A stretch of 64,000 nt of DNA from Tenacibaculum skagerrakense (GCF_004345825.1 NZ_SLXM01000001.1:434001-498000), one strand, 5' to 3'; counted from the first letter of the stretch, positions 50,064 through 60,169 are shown. Notes: generated by a model from the letters alone, not told the origin. Program-made: numbers and translations.

Positions 50064-51095
50064 ATGGATAAAAAGGAATCACTTTTCAGTAAACCGTGGA
50101 AAAGTAAAAAAGCACCTAAAAGAATACTAGTAATAAGGTATCAAGCTTTAGGTGATGTATTCATTACATTCCCTTTTATTTCTGATTTAAGATCTAGATA
50201 CCCTAATACTGTTTTTGAATTATTGGTTAGAGATGCATACGCTGATTTACCTTCAAAAATGAAAATGTTCAGTGAAATTCATACAGTAATTAGATCAGAA
50301 TCAAAATGGCAACGAATTAAATCATTCTTTAAAGTACGATTAAAGCTCTTGTTTAAGAGATATGACATTGTTATCGATTTACAGCGAAATCATTATTCTC
50401 GATTTATACGACAATCTTTTTTCCCAAAGGCTTATACAGAGTTTGAGCGATATGCTCCTGAGCTCGCATCAGAAAGAACTAAAATAGCTATTGAAAAGTT
50501 GGAATTAGGAGTGTCTAAAATGGATTTTACTTTTGCAAAAGAGTTTCCTAAAGATCCAACAATGATAGATTTATTAATCGAAAATGGTTGGAATGAAAAC
50601 AATAAGCTCATTTTATTAAATCCTGCGGGAGCATTTATTACTAGAAACTGGTCGTTAGATAACTACGTAGCTTTAGTAGAAAAATGGTCAGAGAACAATC
50701 CGAATACTCAGTTTGTAATCCTGGGTATTGAAAGATTAAGGAAAAAAGCCGAAGAAATAAAGAAAAGAGTAGGAGATAAGATTATAAATCTAGTAGGAAA
50801 AACTAATGTTTCTCAGGCCTACAGTGTGGTGTTAATGTGTGATTTGACGTTAACTGAAGATTCAGGTCTTGGTCACTTTTCTTGGTTGTCTCATATTCCA
50901 ACAGTAACAATGTTGGGTTCTACAAGAAGTGATAAGTCTGCACCTTATGGAGACCATACCTACTTTTTTGATTCTTCAAACTTAGCATGCGGTAACTGTA
51001 TGTTGCGCGAATGTATTCATGAAGAGGTAAAATGCATGGAGCAAATTAAAGTAGAAGATGTATACACAAAAATGAAAGAATTGGTTACTTATTGA
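50064..51095 (+). CDS. glycosyltransferase family 9 (heptosyltransferase-like)
   Basis: 343 residues. ILVIRYQALGDVFITFPFISDLRSRYPNT (about 22-50) and the donor-side motif SQAYSVVLMCDLTLTEDSGLGHFSWLSHIPTVTMLGS (about 250-286) are the signatures of LPS heptosyltransferases. Four Cys near the C-terminus (CGNCMLRECIHEEVKC) are typical of Bacteroidota members. It probably adds ADP-heptose made by the neighbouring hld/gmh genes to lipid A core. It is convergent with the third sulfotransferase. Confidence 0.9.
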   Translation: MDKKESLFSKPWKSKKAPKRILVIRYQALGDVFITFPFISDLRSRYPNTVFELLVRDAYADLPSKMKMFSEIHTVIRSESKWQRIKSFFKVRLKLLFKRYDIVIDLQRNHYSRFIRQSFFPKAYTEFERYAPELASERTKIAIEKLELGVSKMDFTFAKEFPKDPTMIDLLIENGWNENNKLILLNPAGAFITRNWSLDNYVALVEKWSENNPNTQFVILGIERLRKKAEEIKKRVGDKIINLVGKTNVSQAYSVVLMCDLTLTEDSGLGHFSWLSHIPTVTMLGSTRSDKSAPYGDHTYFFDSSNLACGNCMLRECIHEEVKCMEQIKVEDVYTKMKELVTY

Positions 51096-51130
51096 AAAGC
51101 AGATTAAATATTGACTTAAATAAGATGCTT

Positions 51131-51865
51131 TTATAGGTTTTTAAAATGATGTTCAGCAGAACTGTAAGATTGATACAAGTCTTTCTTAGTTTGCTCATCA
51201 AGTTCTATTAGTTCCTTTTTGTTTTTTAAAATGGATTGCTTCTTTATATTTTCCGATCTATCTCCAAGGATTCCTGTAGTCTTTTTTAACTTATATTCTG
51301 GAGTTAATGGTTCGTTTAATTCCAAGAATTCACTTAACTTAGAAAGAGTTTCAGATGTATTAGAAACAATATCTTCGTAAGTAACAAATGTTTGCTGGCT
51401 AGGATGTAGCTTTTTGCTGAATTCTAATAAATAAGTAATCCTCTCTTGGTAATAGGAAACATAATCAAAATATTCAGATACGCCATTATATGCTTTTTTG
51501 AGTTTTTTCATACTCGAAAGCGTTTCGTGAGGATCTCTAATTAGAAAAATAAATTTACCATTTGAATCTTTTAATAAATCATGGTTTGGAGTAAGATGAT
51601 TATGTAATACCTGATCAGTGAAATAAGGAAATTTTTTAAAAAAGGATTTGTTATTTACTCGTCCAAAAAATTCTGATTTCTGAAAATCGTATGTTGATTT
51701 ATAAACACGGGCTTGTTCTCCCGAACCAATTATTGAAGGATTACTAGATAAAATATGTTCTAAAAGAGAGCTTCCAGATCGCATATGCCCCATTATAAAA
51801 GCAGGTGATCCGGATTTAATTACATTGAAATAACTCTTGATTATAAATTTCTTAGCTTTACTCAT
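51131..51865 (-). CDS. sulfotransferase family protein
   Basis: 244 residues. PAFIMGHMRSGSSLLEHILSSNPSIIGSGEQ (about 19-49) is the 5'-PSB loop, and KFIFLIRDPHETLSSMKKLK (about 104-123) holds the 3'-phosphate-binding Arg and Ser. Third sulfotransferase of the cluster. The start lies 3 bases after the stop of gmhA on the same strand, so it is cotranscribed with the heptose genes, suggesting sulfation of a heptose-containing core. Confidence 0.87.
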   Translation of the reverse strand: MSKAKKFIIKSYFNVIKSGSPAFIMGHMRSGSSLLEHILSSNPSIIGSGEQARVYKSTYDFQKSEFFGRVNNKSFFKKFPYFTDQVLHNHLTPNHDLLKDSNGKFIFLIRDPHETLSSMKKLKKAYNGVSEYFDYVSYYQERITYLLEFSKKLHPSQQTFVTYEDIVSNTSETLSKLSEFLELNEPLTPEYKLKKTTGILGDRSENIKKQSILKNKKELIELDEQTKKDLYQSYSSAEHHFKNL

Positions 51866-51868
51866 TTC

Positions 51869-52426
51869 CTAAAATTTCTTATCAATAATATCGCAAATAC
51901 GATGTTCTATAAATAAATGTACTTCTTGAATAATCGGTGTTTTAGTAGAGCTTACGATAATATTTTTATTGCAATATTCATTCATTAAACCACCGTTATT
52001 CCCACTTAACCCGATAGTAAAACAGTTCTTTTTCTTCGACTCTTTGAGTGCATTAATAACATTTCTGCTATTCCCGCTAGTGCTAATTGCAATAACTACA
52101 TCTTTTTCCGTAACAAATGCTTCAATTTGTCTTGAAAAAACATTGTAGTAGGTAAAGTCATTACTTACTGAAGTAATCACTGAAGTGTCTGTTGTTAAAG
52201 CGATTGCAGGTAAAGCTTTTCTATTTTTCTTGTTGAAACAACCAACAAGTTCTGCTGCCATATGCTGTGCATCTGCCGCACTACCACCATTTCCTAATAT
52301 ATAAATTCTTCCGCCAGCTTTTAAACGTTTAGAACATTCATTAGCAACATATATAATTTCTTGCTCGTAAGCTTTTATAGTCTCTCTTAATACTAGAATA
52401 TGTTCTTCTAAGTTTTCTAATATCAT
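51869..52426 (-). CDS. gmhA: D-sedoheptulose-7-phosphate isomerase
   Basis: 185 residues, one SIS domain. GGRIYILGNGGSAADAQHMAAELVGCF (about 37-63) is the GmhA signature. ALTTDTSVITSVSNDFTYYNVFSRQIEAF and VVIAISTSGNSRNVINAL follow, and the C-terminal QEVHLFIEHRICDII supplies the zinc-site His residues. It converts sedoheptulose-7-P to D-glycero-D-manno-heptose-7-P, the first step of ADP-heptose synthesis. It overlaps hldE by 4 bases. Confidence 0.95.
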   Translation of the reverse strand: MILENLEEHILVLRETIKAYEQEIIYVANECSKRLKAGGRIYILGNGGSAADAQHMAAELVGCFNKKNRKALPAIALTTDTSVITSVSNDFTYYNVFSRQIEAFVTEKDVVIAISTSGNSRNVINALKESKKKNCFTIGLSGNNGGLMNEYCNKNIIVSSTKTPIIQEVHLFIEHRICDIIDKKF

Positions 52427-53793
52427 TGTTTTATCTTGTTTATTATACTAGTCGTGCTTTTTCCTTTAATATAATCAATTACAACCGTTGATTTAGCAAT
52501 ATCATTTCCAACAATATCTTGAACTTTATAATCACCTCCTTTAACTAGAACATCTGGTTCTATAATTTTAATTAATTCATAAGGTGTTTCTTCATTAAAA
52601 ACAATAGTATAGTCAACACTCTTTAGAGAGTTTAATAAGTAAGCTCTATCATATTCAGAATTTATTGGACGATTATCTCCTTTTAATTTCTTTACGGAAT
52701 TATCAGAATTTACACCAATAACAAGAATGTCTCCCATTTTTTTAGCTTGTTCGAGATACTTTACATGTCCTAAATGCAAAATATCAAAGCATCCGTTTGT
52801 GAAAACTATTTTCTTATGCTCTTGTTTTAGTTTCGCTAGAGTGACTTTTAAATTCTCAATGTTTTTTACGTTGTGTTCAAGAGCATTAATTTCACTTATG
52901 GAAGCTGTAGCTACACCAATTTTTCCAACAACAACTCCAGCCGCTAGGTTTGCAAATTCAATAGCCTCATCGATAGTTTTATTCTCTGCAAGTTTATAAG
53001 CTATTGCAGCAATTACAGTATCTCCGGCTCCTGTAACATCGTATACTTCTTTGGCTTTGGTAGGAAAAATTTTTAAATGGTCGTTAAAAATTGCAATACC
53101 TTCTTTACCAAGTGTTATAACTGAGATTGTTAAATTATAATCTGATTTTAATTGAGAAATTCCTTTTTCTAAAGTATTATGATTAATATCGAAATTAGTA
53201 ATACTACTAGCTTCTTTTTTATTTGGAGTTAATAAGTATGCACCAGAATATTTAGAATAATCTGAACCTTTAGGATCTACTAATACTTTTATGTTTTTTT
53301 TAGCAGCAAACTGTATAATTTTTGATGTCAACTCTTTTGTAAAGAGCCCTTTGTTATAATCAGATAAGATGACGATATCGTAGTTTTTAACTATATTTTT
53401 ATAGCGTTCAAAAACGCTATCAGATGTGTCGCTAGTAATTTCTTTTACATCTTCTTTATCGTAGCGAACAATCTGTTGATTTGAAGAAAGAATTCTTGTC
53501 TTTTTTGTTAATACCCTTCCTTTTTCAACGATTAAAAATTCAGTGCTAATATTATTTTTTTCAAATAAACTTTCGATTTCCTGAAAACTGTTATCATCTC
53601 CAATAACACTTAAAATATCGGCATTTGCGCCAAAGGCTAAAAGGTTATTTACTACGTTTCCAGCACCTCCAATATTGGTAATGTCGTTATTAATTTTTAC
53701 AACTGGAACAGGAGCCTCTGGTGATATTCTATGAGTAGAACCTATGAGGTAATTATCTATAATAATATCTCCTATAACTAAGATGTTCTTCAT
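52423..53793 (-). CDS. hldE: bifunctional heptose-7-phosphate kinase / heptose-1-phosphate adenylyltransferase
   Basis: 456 residues. The N-terminal PfkB-type kinase domain (about 1-315) has ILVIGDIIIDNYLIGSTHRISPEAPVPVV and the ATP-binding VTGAGDTVIAAIAY. The C-terminal nucleotidyltransferase domain (about 325-456) has VFTNGCFDILHLGHVKYLEQAK with the HxGH motif and GVNSDNSVKKLKG. It makes heptose-1,7-bisphosphate and later ADP-heptose. Both domains are complete. It lies between hldD and gmhA with overlaps of 1 and 4 bases. Confidence 0.96.
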   Translation of the reverse strand: MKNILVIGDIIIDNYLIGSTHRISPEAPVPVVKINNDITNIGGAGNVVNNLLAFGANADILSVIGDDNSFQEIESLFEKNNISTEFLIVEKGRVLTKKTRILSSNQQIVRYDKEDVKEITSDTSDSVFERYKNIVKNYDIVILSDYNKGLFTKELTSKIIQFAAKKNIKVLVDPKGSDYSKYSGAYLLTPNKKEASSITNFDINHNTLEKGISQLKSDYNLTISVITLGKEGIAIFNDHLKIFPTKAKEVYDVTGAGDTVIAAIAYKLAENKTIDEAIEFANLAAGVVVGKIGVATASISEINALEHNVKNIENLKVTLAKLKQEHKKIVFTNGCFDILHLGHVKYLEQAKKMGDILVIGVNSDNSVKKLKGDNRPINSEYDRAYLLNSLKSVDYTIVFNEETPYELIKIIEPDVLVKGGDYKVQDIVGNDIAKSTVVIDYIKGKSTTSIINKIKQ

Positions 53794-54788
53794 TATTTAT
53801 GATTCCAATTAAATGATTGTTTGATATAAGGAATATACTGTTTAATTCCCTCTTCTAAGGTATATTTTGGAGAGTATTTCAAATACTTTTCACTTAGACT
53901 GATATCTGCCTGTGTATTCATTTGATAATTACTATGTGGATTTTCGAAATAGTCTACAGTTAGATTTGTGCCTAATTCTTTTTGTAAAATAGTGACTATA
54001 TCTAAAAAGCTCCTGCTTATGCCTGTGCCAATGTTATAAACACCGTTGGTTACTGGGTTACATGCTAGTAAAGTAGCGTGAACAACATCTTTTATATAAA
54101 CAAAATCACGTAGTATCTTATCTGATCCAAAAAATAATTTAGGAGCATTATTTGATAAAATTTGATGTCCTAATTGCATAATCATAGATGATGTTTTTCC
54201 TTTAAAAAATTCTCTTTCTCCGTAAACATTAAAATATTTTAAACCAATTATTTGAATATTCTTCTTTGTTTTTGAATAATTTGAGGCAATTTGATCCATT
54301 GCATATTTTGAGAAACCATAAGGAGTATTTGGTTCTTCCTCTCCTATTTTTTGTGGAGCAGTTGAATTTCCGTAAGTAGCTCCTGAACTTGCATAAACTA
54401 GTTTTGCGTTATTTACTTCAGCAAGATGTAAGATATCATAAAAACTATTAACGTTAGTTCTCATAATTACTTCTTGATCATATACTCTTGTATCTGAAAT
54501 AGCTGCTAAATGAAAGATGTAATCTATATTATAATCGTTCAACTTTTTCAAATCGTCTTGCTTAGAAATATCACCGCATATAATGTTTCCATTGAACCCT
54601 ATTAAATTTTTATAGTGTCCGAAGCTTTTTAAATTGTTGTTGTTAAAAGTTTCATTATTTCTAAAGATATCAAAGATGATTACTTCACAATCAGGAAAGT
54701 TTTCTTGTAAAAACCAAGCAATATTAGATCCTATAAAACCTGCGCCTCCTGTGATAAGAACCGTTTTGTTGTTAAAGTTTTCGTACAT
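53793..54788 (-). CDS. hldD: ADP-L-glycero-D-manno-heptose 6-epimerase
   Basis: 331 residues. A short-chain dehydrogenase-type epimerase: VLITGGAGFIGSNIAWFL binds NAD(P), the catalytic Tyr/Lys pair is in PYGFSKYAMDQ (about 150-160), and KLFFGSDKILRDFVYIKDVVHATLLAC (about 220-246) matches HldD rather than GalE. It converts the D-glycero to the L-glycero epimer, the last step of ADP-heptose synthesis. It sits between gmhB and hldE in the heptose operon. Confidence 0.9.
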   Translation of the reverse strand: MYENFNNKTVLITGGAGFIGSNIAWFLQENFPDCEVIIFDIFRNNETFNNNNLKSFGHYKNLIGFNGNIICGDISKQDDLKKLNDYNIDYIFHLAAISDTRVYDQEVIMRTNVNSFYDILHLAEVNNAKLVYASSGATYGNSTAPQKIGEEEPNTPYGFSKYAMDQIASNYSKTKKNIQIIGLKYFNVYGEREFFKGKTSSMIMQLGHQILSNNAPKLFFGSDKILRDFVYIKDVVHATLLACNPVTNGVYNIGTGISRSFLDIVTILQKELGTNLTVDYFENPHSNYQMNTQADISLSEKYLKYSPKYTLEEGIKQYIPYIKQSFNWNHK

Positions 54789-54798
54789 AGGTTAGTTG

Positions 54799-55326
54799 TC
54801 AACTTTTTAGTTTAGAAATTGCATTTATTTCTTTTATGGATGATATCATAAATTTAGCTTTACTATTCTCCTTACTAATATCTTGATTGTTATTGATTAA
54901 TATGGTGTTTTTAATACCAAAGTTAATGGCTGTCTCTATATCAGTTTCTTTATCGCCTATAAGCCATGAGTTAATTTTATCTATCTTATATTTTTTGTCA
55001 GTAAAATCTAACATACCCGTATTGGGCTTTCTACAATCACAATTATCTTGAGGTATGTGTGGACAAAACAAGACTTCTAGTATTTTGATATTTTCTTTTT
55101 TAAATTTATCCAGCATCCAATCAGTAAGGTGTAAATAGTCTTCTTTTTTATAATATCCTCTACCTATACCACTTTGATTGGTGATTATGATAAGCTCAAA
55201 ACCACGGTTTATAAAATCACGACAACTATCAAAAACTCCGTCAATAAATTCAAAGTCTTTTATTTTATGAACATAACCAATGTCTTTATTAATGACACCG
55301 TCCCTGTCTAGGAAAATTACTTTCAT
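54799..55326 (-). CDS. gmhB: D-glycero-D-manno-heptose-1,7-bisphosphate 7-phosphatase
   Basis: 175 residues. HAD fold: VIFLDRDGVINKDIGYVHKI (about 3-22) is the nucleophile motif; IIITNQSGIGRGYY is motif II; CPHIPQDNCDCRKPNTGML contains the zinc-binding CxH...CxC of GmhB; SWLIGDKETDIETA is motif IV. It removes the 7-phosphate of heptose bisphosphate. It is the first heptose gene of the operon, 50 bases after the sugar transferase gene. Confidence 0.93.
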   Translation of the reverse strand: MKVIFLDRDGVINKDIGYVHKIKDFEFIDGVFDSCRDFINRGFELIIITNQSGIGRGYYKKEDYLHLTDWMLDKFKKENIKILEVLFCPHIPQDNCDCRKPNTGMLDFTDKKYKIDKINSWLIGDKETDIETAINFGIKNTILINNNQDISKENSKAKFMISSIKEINAISKLKS

Positions 55327-55375
55327 AAGAGTTTAGTTTGTGTAAAGATAAATTATGTAATACTTCAATTAAATA

Positions 55376-55954
55376 TTAGTTACTATTAAGAGTAATTATA
55401 ATTTTTATTGTTTTTAGTATAATGATAGTATCAAGTTTTATTGACCTGTTATTTACGTAATATAAATCATATTTTAGTTTGTCTAAATTATCTTTTGGTT
55501 TTGCTTTAGGTAAACAAACTTGGGCCCAACCAGTTATTCCTGGTTTTATTTCATGTCTTAAAGAAAAGTTTGGATCAATTTTAAGGAATTGATCAACATA
55601 TTTAGGTTGCTCAGGTCTTGGACCAATAATTCGCATATCACCTTTAATAACATTAAATAATTGAGGAATCTCATCAATCTTACTTTTTCTTAGTACTTCA
55701 CCTAAAAAAGTAATTTTATCATTAGCGGTATTAGCAATAGTCTTTATTTTATATATGTAAAATAGTCTATCATATTTACCAACTCGAATTTGATAATAAA
55801 TAGGGTTTTCTCTTAAGTCTAGAAAGCTAAGAATACATCCTAGGATAAATAATGGAGAAGCTATTAATAGTAGGAATGATGCTATTAAAATTTCAAAAAT
55901 CCTATGTAAGACGGATTTACTATGAGCATCTGAATTAATTAGTACACTTTCCAT
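55376..55954 (-). CDS. phosphoglycosyl transferase (bacterial sugar transferase, short PglC type)
   Basis: 192 residues. A single N-terminal membrane-associated helix (about 18-46) is followed by EVLRKSKIDEIPQLFNVIKGDMRIIGPRPEQPKYV (about 84-118), which holds the Asp-Glu dyad, and by IKPGITGWAQV. It transfers a phosphosugar to undecaprenyl phosphate at the inner membrane and so starts a glycan. It is upstream of gmhB on the same strand. It is the small monotopic form, without the WbaP-type extra domain. Confidence 0.92.
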   Translation of the reverse strand: MESVLINSDAHSKSVLHRIFEILIASFLLLIASPLFILGCILSFLDLRENPIYYQIRVGKYDRLFYIYKIKTIANTANDKITFLGEVLRKSKIDEIPQLFNVIKGDMRIIGPRPEQPKYVDQFLKIDPNFSLRHEIKPGITGWAQVCLPKAKPKDNLDKLKYDLYYVNNRSIKLDTIIILKTIKIIITLNSN

Positions 55955-56058
55955 TTTTATTCAATATCAAAAAAACATCAATATATATCTTTTAATTGAA
56001 TTGAATATTAAGAGTTGAATAGTTTTTGTGTATGAGTTTGTTTTAAAACAGTGATGAA

Positions 56059-56634
56059 TTATTTAAAGACATAAGTAAATTTTAACGTAGGCGTATCGTC
56101 AAAAAAACTAGGAGAAACAGCTAGTTTATTTTCAAGATTAAATGGTTTTGTAAATATATAACTCATTCCAGTACCTATAATTGCTCCAGCAATTACATCA
56201 ATAGAATCATGTTTTTTAGCTTTAATACGAGAGAATCCTACATAACCTGCTAATACATATGCAGGAGCTCCATATTCCCATCCATATCGCCTTTGTATAA
56301 AAGCAGCACTTGCGAAAGACACAGAGGTATGTCCAGATGGAAAACTATTTAAACTTTCTCCATTAGGACGTTCTTTATCAATTAATAATTTTAATCCCCA
56401 AGTAATTGCAATTGTACTTATTAACGATTCCGAAAATTGTAACGTTCCTTTTTGTCCGTCTTTCCAAATAAAAGATGAAGTTAAAGATAAAGCTGGTAGT
56501 AACCCAACAAGTAAGTCTCCAGATGTTTTGTGAAAGTTTTCGGAAGAAGTAAGCTCTTGCTGAGCATAGGAAAACGGATTATTAAATACAATTAGTAAAA
56601 CAAAAATTAACTTCAGAGATTTTCTTTTTATCAT
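56059..56634 (-). CDS. PAP2 (type 2 phosphatidic acid phosphatase) family protein
   Basis: 191 residues. A signal peptide (about 1-24, ending SYAQQ) is followed by the three PAP2 motifs: KERPNGESLN (C1), FPSGHTSVSFASAAF (C2) and SRIKAKKHDSIDVIAGAIIG (C3). Without additional membrane helices it is probably a periplasmic or outer-membrane-associated lipid phosphatase acting on undecaprenyl pyrophosphate or lipid A. It stands alone next to the sugar transferase. Confidence 0.9.
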   Translation of the reverse strand: MIKRKSLKLIFVLLIVFNNPFSYAQQELTSSENFHKTSGDLLVGLLPALSLTSSFIWKDGQKGTLQFSESLISTIAITWGLKLLIDKERPNGESLNSFPSGHTSVSFASAAFIQRRYGWEYGAPAYVLAGYVGFSRIKAKKHDSIDVIAGAIIGTGMSYIFTKPFNLENKLAVSPSFFDDTPTLKFTYVFK

Positions 56635-57075
56635 TTAATTTAAATTATTTAAAGATGGGGGAACCTTAAAATAAAAGTTCAATAGGTTAATAAACCATAT
56701 GATAATAACTAGTTGTTTTTTTAAGTTGTTTAACAACAGTGTTTTATCGATGAATAAAAATAGGAGTAATAAAAGAGGTAAAAATTTAATTTTTTTAAAA
56801 TACATTATTCATTAGGCGAACGACATAAAAGTTAAGTTATAGTAGGATCTTACAAAAATGATTAAAAGAAGAATGTACTTTCTCTTTTCTATTGAAAAAC
56901 AAGTGCATTTGATTATCAATTTGTTACGAATAATAGTCTCGTAATATACATAAAGAAATCACTTTTTTTTTGAATTTAGAAGTCATCAAGATTGTTAAGT
57001 TTTTGTGAAAAATATTCAATGGTAGTATTGTTTAACTAATATTTATTCATGATTTTTGCTAAGAATCAATTAAAA
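56635..57075. promoter_or_regulatory. gene-free region with the SusC/SusD promoter
   Basis: About 440 bases, A+T-rich, no ORF. Near the right end TTTTG (57001-57005), 17 bases, then TAGTATTG (57023-57030, one mismatch to TAnnTTTG) is a credible promoter for the SusC/SusD operon. Confidence 0.55.
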
Positions 57076-60000
57076 ATGAAAAACATAATGAAAGGAAAGT
57101 CTAAAGGATTTTTGACCCTATTATTGTTGTTCTTTATGCAACTATCTTTTGCACAAGAAAAAACAATTCAGGGTAATGTTACTGACTCAAGTGGTCCACT
57201 ACCAGGAGTTAGTATTGTAATCAAAGGAACATCTAAAGGAGTTCAAACTGATTTTGATGGAAATTATTCTATAAAAGCAAATACTGGTGATACATTAGTA
57301 TTTAGCTTCGTAGGAATGAAAACTGTAGAAAAAGTTGTTTCAACAGATAGTACTATTAATGTACAGATGGTTGAAGATTCAAATGTGCTTGATGAAGTAG
57401 TTGTAACAGCAATTGGTATTAAACGTAAGCCGGACGAAATTACTACGGCAAACCAGGTTGTAAAAGCAGATGAATTAAACCAAGCAAGTAACCCCGATGC
57501 AGTCCAAGCCTTAGCTGGTAAAGTCTCAGGTTTACAAATTAACACAACTTCTGCTGGTTTAACTCCAAATACGCAAATTACTCTTCGTGGTAATAGATCT
57601 ATTTCGGGAAATAACTCAGCATTAATTGTAATTGATAATATTGTTTCTTCTGCAGAAATATTATCAACTTTAGATCCTAACACTATTGAATCTATGAACG
57701 TTATTAAAGGAGCTAATGGAGCTGCTTTATATGGTGAATTAGGTGCTGCAGGTGTAATTATTGTAACAACTAAAAAAGGAGTAAAGGGAGCTGATAAATT
57801 TTCAGTAAACTTAAAGTCTTCAGTAACTGTTGAAGAAATTGCTTTTTTACCTGAAACACAAGATCGTTTTGGTCAAGGTTGGGGAGGTAATATTGAAACG
57901 GTAGATCAAGGTTCTTGGGGAGTTCCTTACAACAACGCAATTATTTCAGTAGGTACACCAGATGCTAATGGTAATTTTAGAAACTTCGAATACAAGCATA
58001 TCGAAGACAATATTTTACCTTTCTTCGATACAGGCTTTAACCTTCAAAATGCGATATCTATTGCTGGAGGAAGTATGAAAACTGGTTTTATAAACTTTAG
58101 TTATTTAAACCAAGAGTTAGATGGAGTTATACCTACAAGTGAGTTGTCTAAGCATAACTTCTCATTAACTTCTGGTAAACAAATCGATAAGTGGTCTATT
58201 CAGGGTATTGCTAGATACACAGAGGAGTCGACTGAAGATGTAAACGGAGGAAACATGTACCAACGTTTATCAAATACACCAGGAAACGTTCCTATCGAGG
58301 CTTTTAATAGTGGAGATAATAATGATCACTGGACTATTTATGACACAAGCCCATACTGGACTTTACAAAATGACAGAAGATTAGGAACAAGAAGAATTTT
58401 TGATTTATCAGGTGAACTTACGTATCAGTTTAATGATCATGTGAATGCAATTTTGCGTTCATCGGTTAGAAATATCCAAGATGATGATGAGGTTCGAAGA
58501 AATTCGTATTTAGATACTGATAATTATGTAGGAACTAATAGATCTATTAGATCTTTCTATCAAATTGATAATAAGTCAGAAAGATTCATTTATACTGATT
58601 TATTAGTTAACTTCGATTATAATCTTACTGAAGATATTACGTTCAAATCTAATGTCGGTATGAACGCTACAGATAGAAGATTTTCACGACTAGTAAATGG
58701 AGGTTTTGATTTAGCAAGTGAAGGTTTCTGGAATTTATCAAACATTACTTCTATTCCAGATATTTTCGAGCAGAATACTAAAAGTAGAACAATAAGTGTT
58801 TTTGGACAAGTTGATTTAGGATATAAGGATTACTTATTCTTAAACATGACGGGAAGAAATGATTGGAATTCAGTATTACCAAAAGCAAACAGAAGCTTCT
58901 TTTATCCATCTGTAGGTGTTGCTTTTATACCTACTAAGGCTTTCCCAGAAATCAAAACTAAATTTTTCCATAAGGCAAAAGTTTCTGCGAGTTTCGTGAA
59001 AACAGGAAATGCTACTGCGTTAGCTCCTCAACAAGTTTCTACAGTTGCAGTAAATGATACTTTTTACCCAGATACTGGATTAGTATCTTTAGTTGGACAA
59101 GGAGCAATTGTTGATCAAAATATTAAAAATGAGTTTATCAATTCTTTTGAAGCAAATGTAAACTTAGAGTTTTTAAATATTAATGGTCCAAGAATAACAT
59201 TAGATGCATCTGCTTCTTTCGGAAAAAACACTGATCAGATATTAAATATTTCTAGTTCTTCAGCTACAGGATTTTTTAATTCTTTAATTAACGTGGGAGA
59301 AACTAGTTCAACTTCTTTAGAAGTAGATTTAGGATTTACACCAATTAGGACAGAAGATTTTGAATTAAGCGGTAGAGTAGGTTATAGTTCGTTTAGAACT
59401 ACTGTTGATAAAGTAACAGATCAATCTGATAGAGTTGAGGTTTTTAATGGCCCTGGAACTATTGGTGCTTATGCTATTGAAGGTCAGGAGTTTCCGATTT
59501 TACAAGGAACTGCTTACGAGAGAGATGATCAAGGTAGAGTCGTGGTTGATGCTAACGGAACACCTCAGATTGCTGCAGGTTTAAAAACGTTAGGACAAAC
59601 TACTCCTGATTATATTTTAAATTTTGCCTTAAATGCAAAGTACAAAGGATTTAGTATAGCGGCAGTTGCTGATTATAGAACAGGACATGTATTCTATTCT
59701 GGAATTAAAAACCAACTTTCAGGTCAAGGTAGAACAATTGAAACGACTTACAACGACCGTTTGCCGTTTGTTTTCCCTAACTCAACTGTTCAAGGAACAG
59801 GTACTGATAACACAACTGTTTTATCACAGAATGGTGTACCAGGAAATCACCCATATAACAATGCTTATGATTACTATACAGGAGATCATAATGACATCGA
59901 TGAAAACTTCATAACAGATGCAACTGCTTTTAAATTAAGAGAAGTATCTATTAGTTATGATTTACCTAATAAATTTATTGAAAAATTAAGTTTAACAAGG

Positions 60001-60159
60001 TTGAATATTGGAGTTAGTGGAAGAAACTTATGGACAAGCTTACCTTCTCAAAACTTAGATTATAACGACCCTGAATTTGCAGGTAGATTTGGTATTGGTG
60101 GATATGGAATTACACCACCAACAAGATTCTATACACTTTCAGTAAATGTTGGATTTTAA
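57076..60159 (+). CDS. SusC/RagA-type TonB-linked outer-membrane protein
   Basis: 1027 residues from the ATG at 57076, preferred over one 27 bases upstream because an A-rich stretch and a clean signal peptide (KGFLTLLLLFFMQLSFAQ) follow. A carboxypeptidase-like domain (VSGxP-type, GNVTDSSGPLPGVSIVIKGTSKGVQTDFDGNYSI) is followed by the TonB-box-like DEVVVTA, then plug and barrel. The GAxAAxxYG-type motif is present as GANGAALYGELGAAGVIIVTTKKG. It imports oligosaccharides or peptides with SusD. No glycoside hydrolase is nearby, so the substrate is unknown. Confidence 0.96.
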   Translation: MKNIMKGKSKGFLTLLLLFFMQLSFAQEKTIQGNVTDSSGPLPGVSIVIKGTSKGVQTDFDGNYSIKANTGDTLVFSFVGMKTVEKVVSTDSTINVQMVEDSNVLDEVVVTAIGIKRKPDEITTANQVVKADELNQASNPDAVQALAGKVSGLQINTTSAGLTPNTQITLRGNRSISGNNSALIVIDNIVSSAEILSTLDPNTIESMNVIKGANGAALYGELGAAGVIIVTTKKGVKGADKFSVNLKSSVTVEEIAFLPETQDRFGQGWGGNIETVDQGSWGVPYNNAIISVGTPDANGNFRNFEYKHIEDNILPFFDTGFNLQNAISIAGGSMKTGFINFSYLNQELDGVIPTSELSKHNFSLTSGKQIDKWSIQGIARYTEESTEDVNGGNMYQRLSNTPGNVPIEAFNSGDNNDHWTIYDTSPYWTLQNDRRLGTRRIFDLSGELTYQFNDHVNAILRSSVRNIQDDDEVRRNSYLDTDNYVGTNRSIRSFYQIDNKSERFIYTDLLVNFDYNLTEDITFKSNVGMNATDRRFSRLVNGGFDLASEGFWNLSNITSIPDIFEQNTKSRTISVFGQVDLGYKDYLFLNMTGRNDWNSVLPKANRSFFYPSVGVAFIPTKAFPEIKTKFFHKAKVSASFVKTGNATALAPQQVSTVAVNDTFYPDTGLVSLVGQGAIVDQNIKNEFINSFEANVNLEFLNINGPRITLDASASFGKNTDQILNISSSSATGFFNSLINVGETSSTSLEVDLGFTPIRTEDFELSGRVGYSSFRTTVDKVTDQSDRVEVFNGPGTIGAYAIEGQEFPILQGTAYERDDQGRVVVDANGTPQIAAGLKTLGQTTPDYILNFALNAKYKGFSIAAVADYRTGHVFYSGIKNQLSGQGRTIETTYNDRLPFVFPNSTVQGTGTDNTTVLSQNGVPGNHPYNNAYDYYTGDHNDIDENFITDATAFKLREVSISYDLPNKFIEKLSLTRLNIGVSGRNLWTSLPSQNLDYNDPEFAGRFGIGGYGITPPTRFYTLSVNVGF

Positions 60160-60169
60160 AAAAATAAAA

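Noticed and set aside
57264-57683. 139-codon minus-strand ORF inside susC
   Set aside because: Shadow of the SusC coding frame; no plausible product.
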